64,000 nucleotides of DNA. It comes from Solirubrobacteraceae bacterium (GTDB lineage: Bacteria > Actinomycetota > Thermoleophilia > Solirubrobacterales > Solirubrobacteraceae). Shown one piece after another: positions 56,282 through 64,000 of this stretch. The stretch is taken from positions 1 through 64,000 of the forward strand of contig JAICYC010000006.1 in the NCBI GenBank assembly GCA_025934395.1, read 5' to 3'. The translations under genes and the position numbers were made by a program. Below the pieces are notes generated by a model. That model searched no databases. It saw only the letters and a list, made by a program, of their open reading frames with translations, and was not told the origin of the DNA. Each line of letters starts with the position of its first letter. The first letter of the stretch is position 1.

Positions 56282-56845
56282 TCAGAACCGCGAGTAGCTC
56301 TGGATGCTGATCTGGAAGCCGTGGCGGGTGGCGCGGTTCGTGCAGGTCACGCCCGTCGAGCGACTCACACATTCGTAGGGGCCCACGACGGTCGCCGTGC
56401 CGTAGGGCAGCCGCTCGCTGGAGGGGTCTGCGGCCGTGTCTCCCGCGCAGACGAACCTCCCCCCGCCGCTGGTGCCCACCTCGAGGCCCTGGCCGAAGTC
56501 GACGACGTGGGGGCAGCTCTGCGGGCGCGACGGGGGCGACCACGCGCGATGGCGTATGTCGCACCGCGCGAGCTCGCCGACCACGATGCAGCCGATGTTG
56601 CCGGTGGGACTCTGGAACGTCCCCACCTTCACGAACCGCGTCGCGGGCGTGGTCGGCGTGGTCGTGGTCGCCCCGGGTTGCGTGGTGGTCCTCGAGGGCT
56701 GGGCCGCGCCCGGCGCTTCGGAGACGCTCACGGTCTTGGTCGCGGCGCCGCATGCCGCGAGCGCGAGCGCGGCGGAGGTGGCCACCGCCGCGCCCACGGG
56801 TCGAACCGCGCGAACAACATCCTTTTTTGATTGGAAGAGGTTCAT
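56282..56845 (-). CDS. Lipoprotein, DUF6636-like
   Basis: Lipobox ALALAACG; Thr/Pro-rich linker; FQSPTGNIGCIVVGELARCDIRHRAWSPPSRPQSCPHVVDFGQGLEV. Confidence 0.75.
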   Translation of the reverse strand: MNLFQSKKDVVRAVRPVGAAVATSAALALAACGAATKTVSVSEAPGAAQPSRTTTQPGATTTTPTTPATRFVKVGTFQSPTGNIGCIVVGELARCDIRHRAWSPPSRPQSCPHVVDFGQGLEVGTSGGGRFVCAGDTAADPSSERLPYGTATVVGPYECVSRSTGVTCTNRATRHGFQISIQSYSRF

Positions 56846-56947
56846 CTGCGTCCGGCGTCCCGCCGGCCTGTCGGGGGCCGGGCGCCGCGCAGACTAGCCG
56901 GTGGCGCGGGCGGCGACCGTACCCGCCGGCGCTAGGGTTCGCGCGTC

Positions 56948-57373
56948 GTGCCGGATCCCTACGTTCACGAGCTGCGCGTGCGCTACGGCGAGTGCGACCC
57001 CCAGGGGATCGTGTTCAACGCCAACTACCTCCTCTACTACGACGTGGCCTTCACCGAGATGTGGCGCGCCGCGGTGGGCCCCTGGCAGGACATGGTCGAG
57101 CGCGGGTTCGACGCGGTCGTCGCCGAGACCAACCTGCGCTTCCTCGCGCCCGCGCGCTACGACGACGAGCTCGCGCTGCCCGTGCAGGTGACGCGGCTCG
57201 GCACCACGTCGCTGACGACGGAGATCGACGTGCTGCGCGGCGGGGAGGTGCTGCTGCGCGGGTGGCTGCGGCATGTCTGCGTCGACCGTCACACGTGGCG
57301 CAAGGCGACGCTGCCCGACTGGATCCGCGACGGCCTGCGGGGCTTCGCCGCCGACGGAGCCGAGCGCGACTGA
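56948..57373 (+). CDS. Acyl-CoA thioesterase (4HBT/YbgC-like hotdog fold)
   Basis: HELRVRYGECDPQGIVFNANYLLYYDVAFTEMWRAAVGP. Confidence 0.88.
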   Translation: MPDPYVHELRVRYGECDPQGIVFNANYLLYYDVAFTEMWRAAVGPWQDMVERGFDAVVAETNLRFLAPARYDDELALPVQVTRLGTTSLTTEIDVLRGGEVLLRGWLRHVCVDRHTWRKATLPDWIRDGLRGFAADGAERD

Positions 57374-57424
57374 CCGCCGCCCGACGTTTTTCACCCAAGG
57401 TGCGAGATCGTCTCCGCGAGGCCC

Positions 57425-57453
57425 TTGCAATCGCACTGCACCGCGCGTACGTT
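57425..57453 (+). promoter_or_regulatory. Housekeeping-type promoter TTGCAA-N17-TACGTT
   Basis: Read directly; upstream of the response regulator operon. Confidence 0.5.
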
Positions 57454-57724
57454 GGATCACGACGCGACTCCGAGTCGCAAGAGCGAGGCCACTAGAGGTG
57501 TGAGGCCGCGCCACCCGAACCGCAGGGCCTCGGTCAGGCGGGAAGGGTTCCTCGAACGGCTCGGGTCGCGTCACTTTCCTTTCAGCGCCCCCCGCCCCAT
57601 CCGGCGCTCGCGGTCGCGTCCGCGACTCTCAGGATTCTCCCAGCAACCACACAGGCGCCGCACAGCGCCGGGGTGCGAAATGTGGCTCACCGCGCACCTC
57701 GCACCTCGCACACGGGAGGATCAC

Positions 57725-57790
57725 ATGTCGATGAGAGCCATCACCAAGACCACTGCTCGCCCGCGCCCGCGCGAGCGAGCACGGCCATGA
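57725..57790 (+). CDS. Putative 21-aa basic leader peptide MSMRAITKTTARPRPRERARP
   Basis: GGGAGGATCAC SD immediately upstream; stop TGA overlaps RR ATG 57787 (ATGA). Confidence 0.5.
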   Translation: MSMRAITKTTARPRPRERARP

Positions 57791-58488
57791 GCGCCGGCGC
57801 CCAGGCCAACCGCATCCTCGTCGTCGACGACGAGACGAGCATCTGCGAGGTGATCTCGATGGCGCTGCGCTACCAGGGCTTCGCCGTCGAGACAGCCGGC
57901 ACCGGTCGTGACGCCGTCGCCGCGGTGAGCCGCTTCAAACCGCACCTCGTGGTGCTCGACGTGATGCTCCCCGACATGGAGGGCTTCGAGGTCGCCGAAC
58001 GCCTCGGCGCGCAGCGCGCGGGCGTCCCCATCATCTTCCTCACCGCCCGCGACGCCACCGAGGACAAGGTCCGCGGCCTCACCGGAGGCGGCGACGACTA
58101 CATGACCAAGCCGTTCAGCCTCGAGGAGCTCGTCGCGCGCATCCGTACGATCCTGCGTCGCACCGGCCAGGCCGCTCCCGAGTCGGGCAGGCTCGTGTTC
58201 GAGGATCTCGAGCTCGACGAGGAGTCGCACGAGGTCACGCGCGCGGGCGTGACGGTGGAGCTCACCGCCACCGAATACCGGCTGCTGCGCTACCTGATGC
58301 TCAACCCCCGCCGCGTGATGACCCGGGCACAGATCCTCGACCACGTGTGGGACTACGACTTCGGCGGCGACGGCCGCGTGCTCGAGACCTACATCAGCTA
58401 CCTGCGCAAGAAGCTCGACGTGCACGGGCCGTCGCTGATCCGCACCGTGCGCGGCGTCGGGTACGCCCTGCAGGCGCCGCGACCCTGA
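57787..58488 (+). CDS. OmpR-family response regulator
   Basis: RILVVDDETSICEVISMALRYQGFAVETAGTG...LVVLDVMLPDMEGFEVAERLG...winged helix VELTATEYRLLRYLMLNPRRVMTRAQILDHVWDYDFGGDGRVLETYISYLRKKLD. Confidence 0.95.
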   Translation: MSAGAQANRILVVDDETSICEVISMALRYQGFAVETAGTGRDAVAAVSRFKPHLVVLDVMLPDMEGFEVAERLGAQRAGVPIIFLTARDATEDKVRGLTGGGDDYMTKPFSLEELVARIRTILRRTGQAAPESGRLVFEDLELDEESHEVTRAGVTVELTATEYRLLRYLMLNPRRVMTRAQILDHVWDYDFGGDGRVLETYISYLRKKLDVHGPSLIRTVRGVGYALQAPRP

Positions 58489-59996
58489 TGGCCTCGCTGC
58501 GCACCCGCCTGCTCGCGGGGGTGCTCGTGCTCGCCGCAGCAGGGCTCGTGCTGCTCGCGGTGGTCACCTACGCCGAGCAGCGCTCCTTCCTGTACTCGCG
58601 CGTCGACCAGGAGACCCGCGCCGCCGTCGGCGCGCTGTCCGTCGCGCTCGACCGCACCGTCGAGCAGCAGGCGCTGCCCGGCGCGGGCGGGCCGGGCGGG
58701 CCGGGGATCGGCGCCGGCGCCGATCATGGTGGGGCGGGCGGCGCGGGCGGGCCTCGATCGACCCCTGGGGGGCCGCGCGTGAACCTTCCGCCCGGCACCT
58801 ACGGCCAGCGCCGCACCGCCGCGGGCACGGTGGTCAACCACGTGCTCATCAAATACAGCCAGAGCGAAGCGGTGCCCGATGCGCCGAGCATCCCCGCCCG
58901 GATCCCTCTCGGCCGGCTGTTCACGGTCGGCTCGACGGGTTCCTCGGGGCTGCAGTACCGCGCGTACGCCCAACACGACCCCGAGGACGCCGGGGTCACG
59001 ATCGCCGCCGTCCCGATCCGCGAAGTCTCCGACACGCTGCACCGGCTGCTGCTCGTCGAGGCGCTCGTGATCGCCGGCGTGCTCCTCGCCCTCGGCGTCA
59101 CCGCGTTCTTCGTCGTGCGCCTCGGGCTGCGGCCGCTCAGCCGGATGGAGCTCACCGCCGGGGAGATCGCCGCCGGCGAGCTGTCGCGACGGGTGAGCCC
59201 CACCGACGAGCGCACCGAGGTGGGCCGTCTGGGCCTGGCGCTCAACGGGATGCTCGACCGCCTGGAGCGCGCGTTCGCCGAACGGCGCGACAGCGAGGAC
59301 AAGCTTCGGCGGTTCCTGGCAGACGCCTCGCACGAGCTGCGCACGCCGCTCGCGTCGATCCGCGGCTACGCGGAGCTGTTCCGCATGGGCGCCACCAGCG
59401 AACCGCACGAGCTCGAGCTCGCGATGCGCCGGATCGAGGACGAGTCGCAGCGGATGGGCGCGCTCGTGGAGGACCTGCTCACGCTCGCCCGCCTGGATGA
59501 GACGCGTGAGCCGCTGCGGGAGGAGGTGGACGTCGCACAGCTCGCCCGCGACGCCGTCACCGACGCGCGGGCGACCGCGCCGCAGCGCACGATCTCGTTG
59601 GACGCGCCCGAGGGCGCGCTCGTCGCAGGGGATCCCCACCAGCTGCACCAGGTGCTCGCCAACCTGATGCGCAACGCGCTCGTCCACACGCCGCCGGGCA
59701 CAGCGATCGAGGTGCGTGTGGCAGGGCTGCCCGGCCGAGTGCGGGTGAGCGTGCGCGATCACGGCCACGGGCTTCCCGGCGGCGCTGCCGAGCGCCTGTT
59801 CGACCGCTTCTGGCGCGCAGAGGGCGGGCGCGAGCGCGGCCCCGGCGGCGCCGGCCTGGGGCTCGCGATCGCACACGAGATCGTCGCCGCCCACGGCGGG
59901 CACATCTCCGCGGCGGACGCGGACGGCGGCGGCGCGGTGTTCGCGTTCGTGCTCCCCGCCGTTCCCGCTCTTAGGCACGGCTTAGAGAGCGGTTAG
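58488..59996 (+). CDS. HAMP-domain sensor histidine kinase
   Basis: LGLRPLSRMELTAGEIAAGELSRRVSPTDERTEVGRLGLALNGMLDRLE; FLADASHELRTPLASIRGYAELFR; AGLGLAIAHEIVAAHGG. Confidence 0.95.
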   Translation: MASLRTRLLAGVLVLAAAGLVLLAVVTYAEQRSFLYSRVDQETRAAVGALSVALDRTVEQQALPGAGGPGGPGIGAGADHGGAGGAGGPRSTPGGPRVNLPPGTYGQRRTAAGTVVNHVLIKYSQSEAVPDAPSIPARIPLGRLFTVGSTGSSGLQYRAYAQHDPEDAGVTIAAVPIREVSDTLHRLLLVEALVIAGVLLALGVTAFFVVRLGLRPLSRMELTAGEIAAGELSRRVSPTDERTEVGRLGLALNGMLDRLERAFAERRDSEDKLRRFLADASHELRTPLASIRGYAELFRMGATSEPHELELAMRRIEDESQRMGALVEDLLTLARLDETREPLREEVDVAQLARDAVTDARATAPQRTISLDAPEGALVAGDPHQLHQVLANLMRNALVHTPPGTAIEVRVAGLPGRVRVSVRDHGHGLPGGAAERLFDRFWRAEGGRERGPGGAGLGLAIAHEIVAAHGGHISAADADGGGAVFAFVLPAVPALRHGLESG

Positions 59997-60007
59997 GGGC
60001 CGTTCAG
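59971..60007 (+). repeat. Four T(T/C)AG direct repeats at exact 11-bp spacing (OmpR-family operator candidate)
   Basis: TTAG 59971, TTAG 59982, TTAG 59993, TCAG 60004, between the HK and HtrA genes. Confidence 0.55.
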
Positions 60008-60052
60008 CGCCAGGTCCCAGAGTGTTCTGCGAACCCACCCGGAGGATCCGCA

Positions 60053-60892
60053 ATGCGCAACGACAGGGCCATCGCCGCACTCTCCGCCGCTACCGGCGCG
60101 ATCGTCGCCGCGATCGTGCTCGCGGTGCTCGCGCCGTTCGGCGCCGGCCGCACCGACATGGTCGTGCAGCGCGACGGCGGCACCGCGTTCGCGTCCGACA
60201 GCGGCGCCACCGCTGCGCTCACGCCACGCGCGATCTACGAACGCGACGCGCCCGGCGTCGTGGCGATCCGGGCGTCCTCGGCCGCCTCCGGGATGCAGTC
60301 GCCGTTCAGCGCAGCACCCGAAGAACGCTCCGCCCGCACCGACAGCGGCACCGGCATCGTGGTCAGCTCCACGGGTCTGATCCTCACCAACGACCACGTC
60401 GTCAAAGGCGCGGGATCGATCACCGTGTCGCTCGACGGCCAGAGCGAACACACCCGCACCGCCAGGATGGTCGGGGAGGACGCCGCCAGCGACCTCGCGC
60501 TCCTGCGCGTATCCCCCGAAGGCATCCCGCTGCACCCGCTCACGCTCGCCGGCTCGGGCAGCGCGCAGATCGGCGAAACCGCCTTTGCGATCGGCAACCC
60601 GTTCGGCCTGAACTGGACGCTCACCGGAGGCGTCGTGTCAGCGCTCAACCGCACGATCAGCTCGCCCTCCGGCGCCGCGATCCACGAAGTGATCCAGACC
60701 GACGCCGCGCTGAACCCCGGCAACTCCGGCGGACCGCTGGTCAACTCGTTCGGGGATGTGATCGGGATCAACTCCCAGATCGTCTCCGGATCCAGCGCCG
60801 CGGGCGGCCAGGGCGGCTCCAGCGGCGTGGGCTTCGCGATCTCCACCCGCACCGTGCGCGCGTTCCTGTCCGGGCTGGGCGTCCGCGCGTGA
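60053..60892 (+). CDS. HtrA/DegP-like trypsin-type serine protease lacking a C-terminal PDZ
   Basis: Membrane anchor; SGTGIVVSSTGLILTNDHVVKGAGSITVSLDG...DLALLRVS...DAALNPGNSGGPLVNSFGDVIGINSQI; ends after GVGFAISTRTVRAFLSGLGVRA. Confidence 0.9.
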   Translation: MRNDRAIAALSAATGAIVAAIVLAVLAPFGAGRTDMVVQRDGGTAFASDSGATAALTPRAIYERDAPGVVAIRASSAASGMQSPFSAAPEERSARTDSGTGIVVSSTGLILTNDHVVKGAGSITVSLDGQSEHTRTARMVGEDAASDLALLRVSPEGIPLHPLTLAGSGSAQIGETAFAIGNPFGLNWTLTGGVVSALNRTISSPSGAAIHEVIQTDAALNPGNSGGPLVNSFGDVIGINSQIVSGSSAAGGQGGSSGVGFAISTRTVRAFLSGLGVRA

Positions 60893-60893
60893 G

Positions 60894-62939
60894 CTAGCCC
60901 GAGACCACGGTGGCCGCGATGCTGCGGCTGCCGCGGCGGCTGCTGCGCGCCTTTTCCGCACCCACCCCGAACGCCTCGCTCAGCAGGCGCTGGAGGTCGT
61001 CGGGATCGCAGGGGCGCGAGATGCAGTAGCCCTGCGCCTCGTCGCAGCCGAGCGCGGCGACGTGCTCGAGCACCTCTGCGCTCTCGATCCCCTCCGCCAC
61101 GACCGTCAGGTCGAGGTTGCGCGCGAGGTCCACGGTGGCGCGCACGATCGCCTCCAGCCGGGGGTCGTCGAGGACGCCCGTGATGAACGAGCGGTCGATC
61201 TTCAGCTCGTGGGCGGGCAGCGCCGCGAGGTACTCGATCGAGGCGTTGCCCGTGCCGAAGTCGTCGACCGAGACGCGCACGCCCATCGCACGGATCGCCT
61301 CCAGCACCGCGACCGCGCGCGAGGGGTCCGCCATCGCGGCGCTCTCGGTCACCTCGACCGTGAGCATCTCCGCGGATACCCCGTGCGCCGACAGCAGCCC
61401 GCCGATCCGCGCGGGCAGTTCGCGGTCGAGCAGGTTGCGCGCCGACAGGTTCACCGCCATCTGCACGTTCACGCCGACCCGGCGCCACCTCACCATCTGG
61501 CGCAGGGCGTGCTCGATCACGTACAGCGTGAGCGGCCCGACGAGCGCCGTCTGCTCGATCAACGGCACGAACCGCGCGGGCGCGAGCAGCCCGCGCTCCG
61601 GGTGCGCCCAGCGCACCAGCGCCTCGACGCCGGTCATGCGGCGCGAGGACAGGTCGATCTTCGGCTGGTAGTGGAGCACGAACTCCTCGCGCTCGATCGC
61701 ACCGCGCACCTCACCCAGGAGGATCAGCTGGCGTGCGTCGACGCTGTCGCGAGCCGGGTCGTAGAGGTGGATGCGGCGCGCGCTCGCAGCCGCCCGTGCA
61801 AGGGCCGTGTCGGCCCGCTGGAGGATCGCCTCCGCGGTGTCGTCGGGCTCGAGCACCGCCATGCCGATGCTCACCTCCACGTTGACGGACGTGCCCGCCA
61901 CCGTGATCGGCTCCAGCAGGCTGTCCTGGGCGCGGACGGCCATCGCCTGGGCGTCCTGAGCGCACTGCGCGCGCCCGCACAGCACGCCGTACTCGTCCGC
62001 GCCGAGGCGCGCCAGCAACGTGCCGTCGCCGAGGCTGCCGCGCAGCCGCTCGGCGACCTCCTGGAGGATCTGATCGCCGATCGCGCTGCCGAGCGTGTTG
62101 TTGGCTTCGCCGAAGCGATCCAGGTCGAGCACCAGCACCGCGATCGAGCCGTCGTTGGCGCGCGCGCGGCGCATCGCCCTGGCGACATGCTCGAGGACCA
62201 TCATGCGGTTGGGGAGCTGGGTGAGGCTGTCGTAGCGCGCGAGCCGGAGGTTCTCCTGGGACTGGCGGCGCAGGCGCCGTGACGCCCGTGCGACGATCCG
62301 GAAGACGATGGCCCACAGAAGCGCGAGACCGATCGCGACGAGCAGCGCGATCGTGCGCTTGTCCCTCATCACCGCCGCCGCGATCGGCCGGTAGCTCAGG
62401 TAGACCTCGAACGCCCCCGCCGGCGCGCCCTTCGCGCTGAAGCGCAGCGGCACGTAGACCTCGACGAGCTTTCCCAGCCCCACCTCGCCCGCCGTCTCGG
62501 AGTTCGCGTGGCCTTCGACCACCTTGGCTTCCTCGGGACGGCCGGCCAGCGCGGCCTCCAGGTCGTCGCTCGGCTGAAGGCGGCGACCGATCAGCGTGTG
62601 GTCCTCGGAGTAGATCACCGTGTCCGCGGTGTTCCAGATCTTGATTCGCGCGAGGTCGCCGATCACCGCCCGCGTCGCCAGCTGACGGTCGAGCGCCGCG
62701 ATCTGCGCCGGCGCGAGCCCGCGCGTCAGGTCGGCTGCGTCGAGCCGCGGCTCGATACCCAGCGTGGCGATCAGGCGCGCCGTCTCGGTCGCGTCGGCGC
62801 GAACCCGCGCGTCGATCTGCGAGTGCAGAACGCGCGCGAGGATCACGCCGAGCGCGATGATCGGGATCAGGCTGAGCAGCGCGACCTGGCGGGTCAGGCT
62901 CAGGCGCCCGAGCCCCGCCGCGCTGAGTCTGGGGGACAT
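60894..62939 (-). CDS. GGDEF-EAL diguanylate cyclase/phosphodiesterase with N-terminal sensor
   Basis: YDSLTQLPNRMMVLEHVARAMRRA...LARLGADEYGVLCGRA; EFVLHYQPKIDLSSRRMTGVEALVRWAHPERGLL...DDFGTGNASIEYLAALPAHELKIDRSFI. Confidence 0.93.
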   Translation of the reverse strand: MSPRLSAAGLGRLSLTRQVALLSLIPIIALGVILARVLHSQIDARVRADATETARLIATLGIEPRLDAADLTRGLAPAQIAALDRQLATRAVIGDLARIKIWNTADTVIYSEDHTLIGRRLQPSDDLEAALAGRPEEAKVVEGHANSETAGEVGLGKLVEVYVPLRFSAKGAPAGAFEVYLSYRPIAAAVMRDKRTIALLVAIGLALLWAIVFRIVARASRRLRRQSQENLRLARYDSLTQLPNRMMVLEHVARAMRRARANDGSIAVLVLDLDRFGEANNTLGSAIGDQILQEVAERLRGSLGDGTLLARLGADEYGVLCGRAQCAQDAQAMAVRAQDSLLEPITVAGTSVNVEVSIGMAVLEPDDTAEAILQRADTALARAAASARRIHLYDPARDSVDARQLILLGEVRGAIEREEFVLHYQPKIDLSSRRMTGVEALVRWAHPERGLLAPARFVPLIEQTALVGPLTLYVIEHALRQMVRWRRVGVNVQMAVNLSARNLLDRELPARIGGLLSAHGVSAEMLTVEVTESAAMADPSRAVAVLEAIRAMGVRVSVDDFGTGNASIEYLAALPAHELKIDRSFITGVLDDPRLEAIVRATVDLARNLDLTVVAEGIESAEVLEHVAALGCDEAQGYCISRPCDPDDLQRLLSEAFGVGAEKARSSRRGSRSIAATVVSG

Positions 62940-62970
62940 GTGCGCTGATTCGGCACGAACCCCCCGTAAC

Positions 62971-64000
62971 TCAAGCGCTTGCGGGCTCCGCGGACGTGCC
63001 GTCGAGCGCCTGCTCGTGCGCCGCCCCGCGCGCTGCGCGCGGCAGCGCCGCCGCCACCACGGCGAGCGCGCACGCGACGAGCGCTGCGGCCACCCAGAAG
63101 GCGAGGTGGTAGCCGCTCGTGAGCGCCTCCGGGCGCGCGTGTCCGGCATGCAGGAGGTGGTTGGAGCGAGAGCTCGACAGCGTTGCGAGCACGGCCAGGC
63201 CGAGCGCTCCGCCGATCTGCGCGGTCGTGTTGACCAGGCCCGAGGCGAGCCCCGCATCCGCCTGCGTCGCGCCCGTCATCGCCACGTTCATCAGCGCGGG
63301 GAAGCTCATCCCGGCGCCCACGCCCAGCAGCAGCATCGACGGCATCACGCGCGTGAGGTAGTTCGCGTGCACCGGCGCCAGCGCGAACACCACGAGCCCC
63401 CCCATGATCAGCATCAGCCCGGGCAGCAGCGTGTTGCGAGCACCCAGCGCCGTCAGGATCCGCTCGGAGTACCGGATCGAGAACGTGCCCATCGCGATCG
63501 TCACCGGCAGGAACGCCAGGCCGATCTGCAGCGCGTCGTAGTGGAGCACGCGGCGCAGGTAGAGCGCGCCCAGGAAGAACATCGCGAACATGCCCGCCAC
63601 GGACAGGATCTGGATCGTGTTCGCCGCGCTCACCGGGCGCGAGCGGAAGATCCGCAACGGCACCAGCGGGCTCGCTGCGCGCGCCTCGCGCACGAGGAAC
63701 AGAGCCAGCAGCAGCAGCGACCCCGTGCCCAGGAGCAGCGTCGAGGCCGCTCCCCAGCCGTGTTCGGCGGCAGGACCCACGATCGTGTACACGCCCAGCA
63801 TCAGAGAGGCCGTGATCAGCAGCGCGCCCGGGACGTCCGCGCCCGCCGCGAGGCCGATGCCCGCATCCTCGGCGAGCAGGCGGCGGGCCGCGACCACCGT
63901 CGCCAGCCCGATCGGGAGGTTCACGAAGAAGATCCAGTGCCAGCTCAGCGACTGCGCGATCACCCCTCCCGCCAGCAGCCCCACCGAGCCGCCCGCCGAT
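62971..64000 (-). CDS. MFS drug transporter (EmrB/QacA-like), 5' end beyond window
   Basis: GGSVGLLAGGVIAQSLSWHWIFFVNLPIGLATVVAARRLLAEDAG... Confidence 0.88.
   Translation of the reverse strand, partial: SAGGSVGLLAGGVIAQSLSWHWIFFVNLPIGLATVVAARRLLAEDAGIGLAAGADVPGALLITASLMLGVYTIVGPAAEHGWGAASTLLLGTGSLLLLALFLVREARAASPLVPLRIFRSRPVSAANTIQILSVAGMFAMFFLGALYLRRVLHYDALQIGLAFLPVTIAMGTFSIRYSERILTALGARNTLLPGLMLIMGGLVVFALAPVHANYLTRVMPSMLLLGVGAGMSFPALMNVAMTGATQADAGLASGLVNTTAQIGGALGLAVLATLSSSRSNHLLHAGHARPEALTSGYHLAFWVAAALVACALAVVAAALPRAARGAAHEQALDGTSAEPASA

Noticed and set aside
56822-56828. T-tract (CCTTTTTTG) at the 5' end of the lipoprotein gene as a phase-variable homopolymer
   Set aside because: Only six bases, isolated; no evidence of length variation from a single sequence
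1-64000. CRISPR arrays, IS elements, prophage, rRNA
   Set aside because: No repeated spacer pattern, transposase, integrase, phage structural gene or rRNA sequence was recognised anywhere in the window

Overview
High-GC actinobacterial chromosome segment. Gene content and style suggest a Thermoleophilia/Solirubrobacterales-like organism, but that placement is inference. It is densely coded on both strands, with no rRNA, CRISPR array or insertion sequence that I could recognise.

Main blocks:
(1) A minus-strand GMC oxidoreductase / gluconate-dehydrogenase-subunit-3 / TPP-enzyme operon.
(2) SDR, GH15 and enolase-superfamily genes.
(3) A bc1-like complex plus a cytochrome oxidase with fused subunits (COX1-COX3, COX2-cyt c).
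(4) A Mrp/Mbh-type antiporter module.
(5) A large molybdenum/selenium island: moaCB, moaDE, moeA, mobA, moaA, modB, modA, an HTH-TOBE regulator, fdhD, selD, tRNA-Sec, selB, selA, then nrfD-fdhB-fdhA. fdhA is interrupted by an in-frame UGA, followed by a near-ideal bacterial SECIS hairpin (GGTCCCC-GGTCT-GGGGACC).
(6) Secreted hydrolase, ADH, enoyl-CoA hydratases, PPDK.
(7) Two signalling modules: a CHASE3-HK/RR/RR-PP2C cluster and an MprAB-PepD-like RR-HK-HtrA locus.

The two least expected signals are non-coding. The first is a recurrent bipartite motif, GTTT-N15/16-GGGTA(G/C), placed upstream of about a dozen transcription units. It resembles the actinobacterial SigB/SigF stress promoter and often sits 9-10 nt from the start codon, suggesting leaderless mRNAs. 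The second is a set of 11-bp-phased (C/T)T(C/T)AG direct repeats in front of the HtrA protease and a PepSY-like gene, suggesting a shared OmpR-family regulator. All calls are from reading the sequence; no database search was run.
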